A stretch of 64,000 nt of DNA, taken from Adiantum capillus-veneris. Taxonomy: Eukaryota > Streptophyta > Polypodiopsida > Polypodiales > Pteridaceae. A model generated the notes under the pieces. That model saw only the letters and a program-made list of their open reading frames with translations. It was not told the DNA's origin and did no database searches. Below are positions 45,461-57,035 of the stretch, piece by piece (the first letter of the stretch is position 1; each line of letters opens with the position of its first letter). The stretch covers positions 82,344,278-82,408,277 of the forward strand of contig CM043967.1 in assembly GCA_014529385.2 (NCBI GenBank), written 5' to 3'. The position numbers were made by a program, and so were the translations under genes.

Positions 45461-48063
45461 TGATAGCCGTTTTTCGGCTTTCCATAATTGCCATAGTAAG
45501 CTACCTCACCCTATCAAATTCACCCAAACACTATGGCTATCCCTACCATTTTCACTATAAATAGGCGTGTGTGAGTTAGGGGGCTTTTCCCATATCTTCT
45601 TAAAATCCTCAGCTAGCTAGTCACTGGGCTAGTTGAGTCAAAAAAATAAATAAAATCAAAAAAATAAAATATATTATGGCCCATTTGTGTGTAAATATTG
45701 CATTATATATATGGCCTAAATATAGAGATTTTTATAATTATTCTGGTATTTTATTTAAATATTTATACTTAGGTGTGTGTTTTATTAAACCTGTGTTTGC
45801 CTTCTTTCATCCTCTTACACCATAAGTATATTTTTTGCCAATATGTACATACTCTAACCTTATATTTTTTCTTTAGACAAATCACTCCCACATTTTCACG
45901 CTCACCCTCGTGAAAATAAAAAATTGATTTCTACTCATTGGTCACGTTTATTATATTATTTACTTGCATACCTTTTCCTCTTTCACCCAAAATAATTCAA
46001 AGAGGGACCATATCATATGATTCCAATATCTTTCCATATCCATAACTCCTCCATATTTTTATTATTATTTTTACTCATTATTCTAACACCATGTGCTCAT
46101 TGAGCTAAAGTCCATGAATAGTCCATACACTAGTCCCACCATGTATATATTTCTTTATTCACCAATAATCCTCCTCCATGCATGTGTCAAGGGAAACTTG
46201 GATGCTTTGTATTATGATATGACAAAGGAGGGGCTCACTCTTGGATGCATTGTACAAATTCAACAAAGAAGGGGGCCACTGAAGACTTTTTGTGAAGAAA
46301 ACACAGGTCTTTTGGTGGGATTTTTAATATCCATCTCCACTCCGAATATGGAGTAGTGGTCAAAAGAGAAAATGTAGCTCACGCTTTGAATAATCACCTC
46401 AAATGTTTTCATGATTTTTGGAGCTACCAGCGGTGAGCTATGATTTTTTGAGTGGATCCCAGTCTGCCCACTTTTCTCCCTCTCCTTCCCTCACTCAAAC
46501 CTGCAATTTCCATGGCTTCTCCCACCCTCTTCACCATTACCCTTCTCTCTCATCCCTATAGTTCTTTTATGAACCTCTACATACATACACCATCTCTATG
46601 CCTCTCTCTATTATCTCCAAAGTACAATTCCATCTTAACCCTTATATATATACATAAATTCAGCATGTGTACCATGCTTAACCTTTGCAAATCAAGAGAT
46701 CTCATCAACGGAATTACCATTTTCATCACGATAATCAACCTTGGCGGCGGTGGCGTAAAGAAGGGAAGACAAAGAAGAAGATCGATAGTCATTTTGAGAA
46801 TCTACACAAGTAAGTCCAAAACTTCTTCAAGCTTCACCATCACAAGGATTTTCTCACTTCATTCAACCATCTTACTTCAACCATCCACCTCATTCTTCCC
46901 ATTGTAAATGTAACATTAACTTTCTAGTGATTACTAACACTAACCACTAACATACTAACACAAAATAGCATTGAACTAACCATAAAAGACACCTCACCTC
47001 AAGACATGTACAAAGTAACTCTCTCTCTCTCTCTCCTTTTCCTTACAACTCTACTTTCACCTTATTCACCATCAATAACGCTCTCTTTTGAGCCCACACC
47101 CATGACTCAAGCAGACAAAGAAGGCCCGCAATGTTTTGATATTCAAAAAAATCATAATCCTGATTTTTTAGCTTGTAAATTAGGATTTCCAATAATCTTT
47201 ATGAGGGGTCTCCAACCTATAAATAGGCCCCTCTCCTTCTTGTAAAACAACCTCCAACATCTCACATAGCACCCCAACACTCTATGCGTGAGGAGAGACT
47301 TAGGTGTAGCAACCACTTGTGAGCTTCACTCTTGGTGTGAGAGAAGCCTTCGAGCTACACATTGCAAGTGAGAGAGCGTGAGTTCCACAAATCTCAAAAC
47401 CACTATTGTATATGCTCCTTCATCATCAATAAATTGAGGTTTGGTGCATCAAAGGTGTGATTCCACGTTCAAATCTTCGTCCTTCCATTTGTGCAATACG
47501 GTTTGGTGAATTCAAGGTGACTTGTGTATTTGAGTTTTTATCGGTTGATCTTGATTTTAGAAAGTGTTTTAGTGCGTTTTTCATTGCCAGTTTTATATCC
47601 ATTGTAAGAGGGTATTGTGGTGAGAGGTCTCCCACACCCTAAGATAGTGTGTGTGTGTTTTGGCAATGTTTAGCAATCACTAAGCATTGAGTGAGTTTTA
47701 TACAAGTTCTACGATAGCATCATAACGAACCATCTCCATTTGCAAGTCACAAATAAGGTATTACGCAAGATCCTTTTCTCTCTCTCTTCCCTTTGCTCTA
47801 GCTCTCTCTGGTCCAGTTTGTGTGTGTCTTGGTGTAAGGTTGTTTGTGTGTGTTGTGTGGTGCATCTTCTTGGTTGTGCCAAAATCTCTCTTGCGTCCTA
47901 GTTCGCATACCATAACTAGGTGATGCCCCTATCTTGTTTGGGTTTGTCTATGGGTTTGTTGTTGTGTTGTGCTTGTGGTTGCCCCAGCCCCAATTGAGCA
48001 GCACGGGAGCCTTGAGGGGTGTTTAGAGGTCACCTCTCTTGTTGCCCACCCCGGACCGCCTCA
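45461..48063 (+). repeat. Element B 5' LTR, 2.6 kb
   Basis: It begins TGATAGCCGTTTTTCGG and ends CCGGACCGCCTCA, directly before a primer-like site. The first 739 bp match 50613-51350 and the remaining 1864 bp match the reverse complement of 75-2000. A TATA-like CTATAAATAGGC near 45557 and another near 47217 are present; which one serves as promoter is unknown. It lacks about 62 bp present in the other copy. Confidence 0.9.
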
Positions 48064-48067
48064 ATTT

Positions 48068-48088
48068 TGGTGCCCCCACGGAGGACTG
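48068..48088 (+). other. Primer-binding-site-like sequence of element B
   Basis: TGGTGCCCCCACGGAGGACTG follows the LTR end after four bases. It resembles the sites of elements D and G. Confidence 0.65.
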
Positions 48089-48377
48089 ACTTTGTCCTTA
48101 TTGTTGTTGTATTGCATGAATGCCTGAATTTTAGCATAATCAAGTAGATTATATGAATCATGAAAACTTGTATGACCGAGTTTAATTTCAAGGCAACAAA
48201 AATTGATCTAGAATATGGTTTGGATTAGCATAACATAAGAAAGGAAAAAAATATTTTCACATAAGAATCTAAAATTCATGTTGAAAGACCTTTCAAAACT
48301 TTGTGTAGTTAGTTGATGTCATGAGAGAAAATGATTGTTTGGAACTAATCTTTGTGTGGTTCTAGCATTGAGAGACT

Positions 48378-49133
48378 ATGACACGCTATACCTTTGAGGA
48401 TATCCCACTCTTCTTCGGGAATCTAGAAGAAGATGTTGATGATTTTCTTGTTGATTTTAGAATGGTTTGTCGTATCCTTGGTAAAAGGGATGACATTGAA
48501 AAAGGGGATTTTCTATTGCTATGCCTTAGAGTCAACGCTGAGCAATGGTTTTGGAGTATGTCTTCTCAGATTGAAGATGGGTATACCCAAATTTCCAAAG
48601 CTTTGAAGGCCAGATTCTCTAAAGTTCCAACAACGGAGAAAGCATGGGCTTCACTACGGAGACTTCAACAACATGGTGAAGACTACTATGCTTATGAGGA
48701 TATTTTTTCTCGTCAATGGGAAGGATGTGGATTTAGTTCTACATTTCCAGATTATGTAAAAATGGATCAATTTATTTCGGGTTTGTCTCCTTTCCTAAAG
48801 ACTAAGGTTACTTGTAGTGGACCCTCTACCTTTGAAGAAGCGGTCACTATTGCCCGAAGGAAGTTTCACAAGTACTTCTACATCAAAAATGTTTCCATCA
48901 TGCTGGAAGAACCAACCATCATGAAAGTGTTTCTATCAAGGAGTCATCTCCTTTGCCATACTTGTCTCCTTCTACTCCGACAAATGTTGAAGAAGTTACT
49001 TACATGCCAACTGATTATTCAAGTGCTAAAGTGTGTGGCCAAGATTCAAATGTGGAATCTCTTTCTTCTACCTTTATCACAAGCATGCAAAAATCGACAC
49101 AAGATATCTCAAATGGAATTGATGATTCAATAA
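48378..49133 (+). CDS. Element B gag-like protein
   Basis: This 251-codon ORF starts MTRYTFEDIPLFFGNLEEDV. It shows the capsid-like pattern of plant Ty3 gag: FFGNLEEDVDDFLVDF, LLLCLRVNAEQWFWSM, WASLRRLQQHGEDYYAYEDI and FISGLSPFLKTKV. It has no CCHC knuckle. After about residue 190 the frame turns into Leu/Cys-rich text that overlaps the next ORF, so the natural protein probably shifts frame near 48930-48950 into the 48953 ORF. It would package RNA in particles supplied with enzymes from elsewhere. Confidence 0.75.
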   Translation: MTRYTFEDIPLFFGNLEEDVDDFLVDFRMVCRILGKRDDIEKGDFLLLCLRVNAEQWFWSMSSQIEDGYTQISKALKARFSKVPTTEKAWASLRRLQQHGEDYYAYEDIFSRQWEGCGFSSTFPDYVKMDQFISGLSPFLKTKVTCSGPSTFEEAVTIARRKFHKYFYIKNVSIMLEEPTIMKVFLSRSHLLCHTCLLLLRQMLKKLLTCQLIIQVLKCVAKIQMWNLFLLPLSQACKNRHKISQMELMIQ

Positions 49134-50494
49134 TGGATACATCCAACCTTTTGGCAGAGGATCAATTTCTAGTCCGAGCAAACGAAGCTTTTGTGCAACA
49201 TGACTCTATGGAGAATCAAGAACTTGAAGGTAACCTTGATCCTATGGAATGTTCTGAGAGTGTATCTTGTCTAAAAGAAGAGAGTGAAGAAGAAGATGAA
49301 ATCATAGGTGGAGAGATCATAGACCACATTGATCATAAAGAGATGATTGTGTACATGGAATGCCAACTCCAAAACAAAGTAGAAGAGTGTGAGTTGAATC
49401 CAGGTGAGGATAATCTTGAAGAGGTGTTTGAGGATGTTGAAAAGCATTGGTATGACCCATGTATGTTAATCATAGAGGAACCTATCATGCAAGAAGCCAA
49501 ATGTTTCACAAAATCAAACAGTATTCCATCAACCTTTGAGGTGGTACAATGTGAGGAGTTACAACCTTGCCAAAGGGGGGGCTTAGAAGGGGATGAAGAA
49601 CATGGGAGAGTAGTAAAAAATAAAATCATTAAAGGAAACTATCAGAAGGGTATCATTCTCTCCAATGGTGTTTTAGTGGGTGGCTCTTCATTCATGGGAC
49701 AATCTCTTAGCAAGAAAATCCAAGCTTTTGAAGCCCCAATTATCTTCACATTGGGTTTCACCTCTTCAAGGTCAACTTCTCCTCTCTTCACATATACCTT
49801 TCATCGGGGACACCATACCTTCTTAAGTGGAAGAGGACATGAATACTTGGTGATAAACGGATGTTTCCAAATCTTCTTCACTTGGTTCTTTTTTGTATGG
49901 AGGTCGCACATTGTGATGCTTCTGGTATTCATCATAGATGAAAAACATGTTGATTGCTACATGTGGATATTTCATCAATCAGTACCAAAATCTATTCTCT
50001 TCCAATGTGTTGGAAGCAATAGAAACCTTCATCTATTATCTACTTATGTGGTAAACGATCTGCAATATCTTCCAATAGCAGCTGGAAGCATGGATCAAGC
50101 TTTCCTAAATCATAAAGGTCATAGAATTTTTTACTTGATGAGCCTACCCAGGTTAAATGAAATTTATGAGCTACAGTTCAGGAATTTGCTCATACAAGAT
50201 CTTGAAGATCGTAGCAGATACATCAACTTTACACAAGAGGAAGAGCAACCAATCTTTTATATCACATTCATAGTGATAGATGCAATGATGGACAACAGTA
50301 AAATCTACAAGTTTCTTCAATCAAAATCAGTAAGTGATTCCATACCATACATCTCGCTTTGGGAAAGATATTTCAAGATCTTTGATCCTGGGGGGTGCTT
50401 ATGGAAACTTTCTCGATGGAGGAGGTTTACTCCGTCACTTCATTTCATCATGCTATTGGCTCGAGAACCTTTCATATCACACAAGGTTTTTTAA
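48953..50494 (+). CDS. Element B second ORF, function unknown
   Basis: A 513-codon ORF following gag where pol would normally lie. Residues about 40-230 are acidic and Glu-rich (KEESEEEDEIIGGEIIDHID, CELNPGEDNLEEVFEDVEKH). Residues about 300-340 include a hydrophobic stretch (FQIFFTWFFFVWRSHIVMLL) that could be membrane-spanning. The C-terminal half has no motif I recognise. There is no protease, RT or integrase box. Its length without a stop in an otherwise worn region suggests recent activity or selection. It may be a gag C-terminal extension, a captured gene, or chance open sequence. Confidence 0.55.
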   Translation: MPYLSPSTPTNVEEVTYMPTDYSSAKVCGQDSNVESLSSTFITSMQKSTQDISNGIDDSIMDTSNLLAEDQFLVRANEAFVQHDSMENQELEGNLDPMECSESVSCLKEESEEEDEIIGGEIIDHIDHKEMIVYMECQLQNKVEECELNPGEDNLEEVFEDVEKHWYDPCMLIIEEPIMQEAKCFTKSNSIPSTFEVVQCEELQPCQRGGLEGDEEHGRVVKNKIIKGNYQKGIILSNGVLVGGSSFMGQSLSKKIQAFEAPIIFTLGFTSSRSTSPLFTYTFHRGHHTFLSGRGHEYLVINGCFQIFFTWFFFVWRSHIVMLLVFIIDEKHVDCYMWIFHQSVPKSILFQCVGSNRNLHLLSTYVVNDLQYLPIAAGSMDQAFLNHKGHRIFYLMSLPRLNEIYELQFRNLLIQDLEDRSRYINFTQEEEQPIFYITFIVIDAMMDNSKIYKFLQSKSVSDSIPYISLWERYFKIFDPGGCLWKLSRWRRFTPSLHFIMLLAREPFISHKVF

Positions 50495-50598
50495 TCACAC
50501 AACAAAGGTTCTTCAAAGATGAGAGCAGACAAATACAGACGTTACACAATCTACATGTTGTATGATCGGATAAATGGTACATGAATGTACCATTATCT

Positions 50599-50612
50599 AA
50601 GGGGGGGGCTAA
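50599..50612 (+). other. Polypurine tract of element B
   Basis: AAGGGGGGGGCTAA ends directly at the 3' LTR start TGATAGCC. Confidence 0.85.
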
Positions 50613-51350
50613 TGATAGCCGTTTTTCGGCTTTCCATAATTGCCATAGTAAGCTACCTTACCCTACCAAATTCACCCAAACACTATGGCTATCCCTACCA
50701 TTTCACTGTAAATAGGCGTGTGTGAGTTAGGGGGCTTTTCCCATATCTTCTTAAAATCCTCAGCTAGCTAGTCACTGGCCTAGTTGAGTCAAAAAAATAA
50801 ATAAAATCAAAAAAATAAAATATATTATGACCCATTTGTGTGTAAATATTGCATTATATATGTGGCCTAAATATAGAGATTTTTATAATTATTCTGGTAT
50901 TTTATTTAAATATTTATACTTAGGTGTGTATTTTATTAAACCTGTGTATGCCTTCTTTCATCCTCTTACACCATAAGTATATTTTTTGCCAATATGTACA
51001 TACTCTAACCTTATATTTTTCCTTTATACAAATCACTCCCACATTTTCACCCTCACCCTCGTGAAAACAAAAAATTGATTTTTACTCATTGGTCACGTTT
51101 ATTATATTATTTACTTGCATACCTTTTCCTCTTTCACCCAAAATAATTCAAAGAGGGACCATATCATATGATTCCAATATCTTTCCATATCCATAACTCC
51201 TCCATATTTTTATTATTATTTTTACTCATTATTCTAACACCATGTGCTCATTGAGCTAAAGTCCATGAATAGTCCATACACTAGTCCCACCATGTATATA
51301 TTTCTTTATTCACCAATAATCCTCCTCCATGCATGTGTTAAGGGCAACTA
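50613..51350 (+). repeat. Element B 3' LTR, proximal part
   Basis: It matches 45461-46199 closely from TGATAGCC to AAGGGCAACTA. Homology to the 5' LTR ends at 51350-51352, where leader sequence of element A starts. The break is the right end of the inferred inversion. Confidence 0.92.
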
Positions 51351-54300
51351 GGGGAAGTTAGCACGGCTCACCACCGGCCTCTGTGTTCGATACGGCTGCG
51401 ACCTTTTTTGCACTCCGAGGTACTATTTTCTCTTTTGCTCGCACAACAGAGATTCGCCATGAGTGCGGAAATTGAAAGTAAACACATGTTTGACTTTGAA
51501 TACTTGGAATTGGCTCCAGCTATGCATGTCATGGGGCCGGATACTCTTAAGGAGGGTACCATTGTGGAAACAGGGATGGATGGTGCAAACCCAGGTGATC
51601 TATCTCTGTCTCCTCATTTATCAACCCCTCCTCCTTAGAGTGTGTTGGATATTCTAGATGATGACAGTCAATTGCCGGATGCCAAGGAGTTTGTCACTCG
51701 ACAAGACTGGCAAACTTTTGATGCCCGATTTCGCAAACTAGCTGTCAGAGTCCAAATATTGTCTACGCAAGTAGAAAATATCACACAACTAATTTAGAGA
51801 ATGCTCCAAAATCAGCTCCCGACTTGTCAGCAACCCAAGGGGTTGTCAATCTACCTGCTATGACCAAAGAGGTCCAACATGTCCAAAATATTTCGGTTTG
51901 GAACAAATCGCGGCACGACCAACGTGGTCAGGAAGCGACTCTCACCATCCTACTTTCAACGTGCAAAAAGTCAAAAATTATGCTTTATTTGCTTAGGAAC
52001 GCATCAAAAAAAGCAACGTCCACATGTCCGACAAACGTAAACAGGATGAATAAGTTAGTGATTCGACATAAATCAGTTTTGGTGCAAGGCACAATAGTCA
52101 TATGTCTTTATACGTGCATGTGACCTTTTCAGAGTATTTCTCATTTCTTTCCAATTGGGTAGGATTATGCCCTAATTTCTTTTCTGAAATAATCATCCTT
52201 TTTGGTTCAACCAATGTCACTTGCAACACGGTTTCTAAATCGTGTTACCATTACCTTGGAGCCAAGAGCAGTGGCAACCAAGTTTAGGGCATCTAGATTA
52301 ATCAGGACCACATTTCATCGACTCACTACCAGTCCAATCAATTCAATGAAAATTATTTTCATTGAATCGCTACCAGTCCAATCGATGCAAGGCATTTTTG
52401 GTATTAAATTTTACGGTAGCCACGGGCTTCCACTTTTATATGCGAGGCATGCTAGCCAGGAGGAATGACCTCCACCACTTTATGGATTATGCTTCCGCTA
52501 TCACACTCGCAAATCTGTCAAGGAAAAAATCAGGGACGGATTGTTTACAATGATTGTCGGTTGTTATTAACACACAACCACACTACAAGGAAACCTAAAT
52601 CTCGGAATTATTTTAGGGGCAACGTGCCAATGCTAAGACGTCCTCATACAATCACGACCCCTGCAAACTAGGTGGATTGGAATAAGCTTTCTGTTATCTC
52701 TCTCATCGAGAGAGTCATACCGGAAAACTGAGGAATGCTTATACGACAAGCTACAAGTTGGGCATACGATGCGTAAGAGCACATAGCTTAGGCACACACT
52801 CTTAAATATTAAGGAATGTTCCTCAGCCCAGCATGCTCTTCTTTTCGTTCTTCATCTCTTTCTCTAAGGAACAAAATGAAAATTTTCTACAAAGTTCTGT
52901 TACATGTTTCACTAGTGAGTTCTTCTGAGCGAAGATGCTCTAAAACTCTCAGCTAGAAATTGGGCAAGGTGCCATCCACATTAGTCTTCATCGGTTCGAC
53001 AATTGAGCACTAATTTCCATGATGGCTATGAACCACGCACACTGGCTAAGATCCATTGCTAAACCTAGGATAAAATGCACTTGTTGGTATTCCTTGGACG
53101 ATTGTTCTCAAGATCGAACAACTCTACCCAGTGGAGTACACATTGACGTTAATTGAAAAGCAAGCGTCTTGTCATTACAGATGTTTAGGGTGTCACTTTT
53201 GCACTACATGTTTTTAGTGCAACACTCAACTGAGTTTTCTATAATCTTAAACTCACACCGGAGTATAGACGCAATAATTAGTTGTGACAACATGGTTGTA
53301 AGGGATCGGTAGTTCACTTGTGTTGGTCTCCTGCTCTCTCTATAGAACTACGGAGTGTCTATGGACTTACTATTTTGGGATAAGACCCGGTGGGTGATTG
53401 CTACATCACCCCATAGGCATTAAGGATCCCAGTTTGATTTGCATTAAGGATCACAGTTGATCTCTTCCAGTTCTACTTTCAAGGAAATAATTCCGCAATC
53501 TACCATGCGGTAGCAGACGAATACACTTTTCAAGCTGATTCCTTTCAATCTGCACACTGTTAACTAGGTTGGTTACCATTATCTGCTAGTTGAGCAGTTT
53601 CTACAAGAGTCTTGTCAAGGGGTTTGACTACATAGATTCTAATCCAAGGGTTTGGATGCAAAGGTAACACCCAAGTTTCCCAGTGAAATTCTCTTTGTTT
53701 TTTCAGGTAGGGGACGTGCTCCTATCCATTTGAATACAGGTAAGTGTACATTACGTTCAAATCTCCAGGTACGCATTTATTGATTTGGTGTCATTCCATT
53801 TTCAGTATGCTTTGCTTGGTTTTTCAAGACGTCTAAGTACGCTTGCATGTTACAGAGCCATGTCAAGGGCATGTCGGCACAAAGTATTTTGGGCTGAGTG
53901 TCTAATCTATCTTTCTGTCTTATGCTGCTACGAACCTACTTGTAGGGTTCAATTTGGCACATGTTGTCACATGGGATACAACATGGTCTAGGAACTCAAG
54001 GAGTTCGGTTTAGCCAGTGTAGAGCAAGATAATGAGGGTCCCTCTCACTCTTGTTGCGGAGTGTTTTGCAATTCGTCCACACACAAGTACATCTTGTACT
54101 TGATGGAGGTCGCTTTTTCGGCCACCCTTCTTTGAGACATATTCCACATGTGGTGAATATGAGTCTCTGGGACTTACGGGCGCCTAATTCTTAATGATGT
54201 GTTGTGACGAAGTCCCTACGTGCACGTCGCATCCGTTTATTAGACCATTTGGAGCACACCGTATCAGGAACAATTTCAGTGGCCAGAAATTGTCGGGTAC

Positions 54301-55618
54301 TCAGTACAGATTTATTGCGATGACAAGTGTTGTGAAACCACCTTAACGGAGGGTTGTTTCTCCATATAGCCAAGTATGCTAAGTTACTGAGAATTTCTCA
54401 TGGTTGGTACCTCTGCGAATGATCTTTCACATTCTTTTATGGTCCAACTCTTGTTGAAAGGCTTTCACTTACATACCGTGGAAAGGCTTTCACTTACGTA
54501 CCGTGGAAAGTCTCGTCATAGAATTGCGGTTTGGATAAATTTGTGTTAAATGCATGCACGCTAGGTGTTATGGGACCTAGTGTTTAACATTGATTTACTT
54601 GAAGCGGCATGCCAATTCATGGACTTTTATTTTCTCTGCAGCTTTTTGCACTGCATGTGCAATCTATTTTGCAGATTTATTAGGAGTTTACCCTCTGCCA
54701 TACAAGGCACTGACTCATGATGGGTGTCTATGGTTGGATGGTCTAAACTTTAGGAGCTTACTCCAGCCCACCCGCTTTCAACCTAGTTGGTTGTCTTCAC
54801 TCCATACAGCATATATGGCTAGTTACTCAATGATTGAGTCCTAGTTTACCGACAGTCAGGGAAGACTGTCTGTAAAGGTTGGGGAACAACACCTCACTCT
54901 TACTGCTGCTATTCATCTCGTGTTGGATGGGCAACTTACAAATATTTCATTTGCTAAAGGATATGCTAAGATCATATGTTAGCACAACGCATTTTTGAAT
55001 AGATGATTTTCTCCGTATTCCAGAATTTGCGTAAGTATGGTTTTCAATTTTGAACACCTGTTGTGGTGGGGTTGGAGATTGTTTCAATAGTTTCATACGT
55101 CAAGGACTTACCAGGTGTGCTGACAAAGTATGTTGGCAAGTAACCTTCACTAGGGATGAACCTGTAGTTCTATGTGTTCCAATATGTTCAAAAGTCTGAC
55201 ATAAGCACACACCCTACTATACTTCTTCTAGCTATGAAGCTCTTTTAAGATACTCACACAAGCTCGAAATCTAGCTCTCAACTTCATGGACAGTTGTGCC
55301 AAGGTTTCCTTGCATTATTCCGGTACCTTCAAAAGATCTGAACACTGGTTATGCCTTTGGACAACTCTTAGTTATGGTTCCTCCTTTACAGTACTCAAGT
55401 GAGTTATAAATGGAGTTACCATTTAGACCCAAGTGCTTGCAGACGGAAAACAATGTTGAAAATCAAGATGTTCCTCTTGGTTTCGATGAACCTCCTCATT
55501 TCATCATGTATTAGTGGGCTCACGTATGGGATGCCAACACAGAAAACATCACTCTTCTTATGAAGATATCACCACTTTTGTTTTTGAGGACGAAAACTCT
55601 GCTTTAAGGGGGGAGTTA
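51351..55618 (+). mobile_element. Element A, main internal part
   Basis: This continues the element A leader from 2001 (minus) after the inversion break. At 51459 an ORF starts (MSAEIESKHMFDFEYLELAP). Past a TAG it reads DAKEFVTRQDWQTFDARFRK and a coiled-coil-like end near 51795. Near 51965-52010 another frame gives KLCFICLGTHQKKQRPHVRQ, a zinc-knuckle-like gag motif. From 52100 to 55550 I find no readable RT, RNase H or integrase box, so pol is absent or decayed beyond recognition. The last coding-like text is FEDENSALRG just before the purine tract, common at the end of plant Ty3 polyproteins. Other short ORFs here have no motif. Confidence 0.6.
55603..55616 (+). other. Polypurine tract of element A
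   Basis: TTTAAGGGGGGAGT precedes the 3' LTR start by two bases. Confidence 0.8.
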
Positions 55619-55789
55619 TGTCAGGACAAGGGTCCTGTACCCTAAGAACTAGGATAGTCATGGACTACGGCCAAGGGTTGGGCTAGGCAGTGTGGACAAG
55701 GGATCCGTCTAGGACAAAGGGCTAGGAGCCCGCCTATATAAAGGGAGGTTGGGAGGAGGATCTCAGGTCTAGTTTCCCTAGTTGTTACA
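55619..55789 (+). repeat. Element A 3' LTR, 171 bp
   Basis: It starts TGTCAGGACAAGGG and ends GTTGTTACA, with a TATA box CTATATAAAGG at 55734. It is followed by GATGT, the target repeat shared with the 5' LTR on the other strand at 3185-3189. Confidence 0.92.
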
Positions 55790-55794
55790 GATGT

Positions 55795-56700
55795 CTACTT
55801 CTTTCTAAGTCTCTATGTTTGGCTCTAACTCAATCTATCTTTGTAACTCTTAAGTGTTATTGGATGCACTCCATATCTAGCCACCTACCTCTAAAGCTAA
55901 TTATCTTTGTATAACTTGGAAACTACATCTCTAACTCTATATCTCACAAACCCCCCATCGCACTGACTCTATATCTCACAAACTCTACTTTGCATTAACG
56001 TTTTGAGTGTGGATTGCTAACTCTCTCTGTCAGTCAATGACTCTCCGTCTCTCTAACTCAATATCACACTAACTCTATATCTATAATTCACTAATTGTAT
56101 ACCACAATTTCTCTCCCTCGTTAACTCTATATCAATATCTCACTAACACTAACATTGTCACTCTGGCTATTTAACCTACACTGCAACTTGCTAGCTCACT
56201 CATTAACGCACTAACTCTCTATCCCACTCATTAACTATATACCTCTATCTCCCTAACACTAACAATGTAATTGATCGCGCTATCTATCTGACACTACAAC
56301 TTGCTAACAATGTCTCACACTTATTCACTAACGTACTAATTGACTATCATGCTAACTCTACATTGATTCTCTCTAACTTTGTATCTTAGAGAATCTCGAT
56401 CGCACTCACTATGCACCTCCTACTCATTAACTCTCTCTCTATCTATCTAACACTAACTACATATCACAATATCTCTTCCTCATTAACTCTATATCTATAT
56501 CTCACAAACACCAACATTGTAACTCTAGCTATTTAACCGACACTGCAACTTGTAAACTCACTATTGCACTATCTCTCTATCTCACCCATTAACTATATAC
56601 CTCTATCTCCCTAACACGAACATTGTAACTCGCGATATCTAACTTTCACTCATTAACAACATAATGCACTATCTTTCTGAGTATTGATTGCTAACTCTGT
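55795..56700. repeat. Degenerate CTAACTCTATATCTCAC repeat region
   Basis: About 0.9 kb built mainly of loosely repeated phrases such as CTAACTCTATATCTCAC, CATTAACTCTATATC and CTATCTAACACTAAC, without a fixed period. No coding sequence. Confidence 0.8.
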
Positions 56701-57035
56701 TTGATGTTAAAAAGATAGTTTATGTGAAACTCCTTTTGTATAAAATTTGTACCTCAGCAAGTATTCAAATAAATAAAAAGATATGGTGGATTTATTCTAG
56801 TTTTGGGTCCATACGTTTATTGGCTCCTCTACCCCAAGTGTAACTCGTTGTCACACAACCTCTCTATCTCACAAAAAGCCCAAGGCACTAACATTTAAAA
56901 GAAAAAGAAATTGTTATTTCTTTATTTTATTGCTTGATTGCATCAAGAGAGGACCTAACAAGATGCCGTTTGATATCAAGCATCTCGTCCATCTACGAAA
57001 ATTCATGAAATCTGTAGTTGAATCTTGAGAGCTTT
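56701..57035. other. Spacer, no gene seen
   Basis: AT-rich sequence between the repeat region and the trihelix pseudogene end. Confidence 0.5.

Larger units (their letters stand above)
45461..51350 (+). mobile_element. Element B: non-autonomous LTR retrotransposon (3' LTR truncated here)
   Basis: The 5' LTR is 2603 bp (45461-48063). The internal region of about 2.55 kb has a primer-like site, a gag-like ORF, a second ORF, and a polypurine tract. The 3' LTR begins at 50613 but breaks off at 51350; its remainder is at 75-2000 on the other strand. Outer flanks are CTAG at both ends (45457-45460 and 71-74). No protease, RT or integrase is present, so it depends on another element for movement. 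Confidence 0.88.

Noticed and set aside
51346-51350. ACTAG at 51346-51350 as target duplication of a short 738-bp LTR element with ACTAG at 45456
   Set aside because: The bases ACT are part of the LTR homology itself (5' LTR reads AAACTTGG). The primer-like site follows 48063, not 46199, and the missing LTR part is found at 75-2000.
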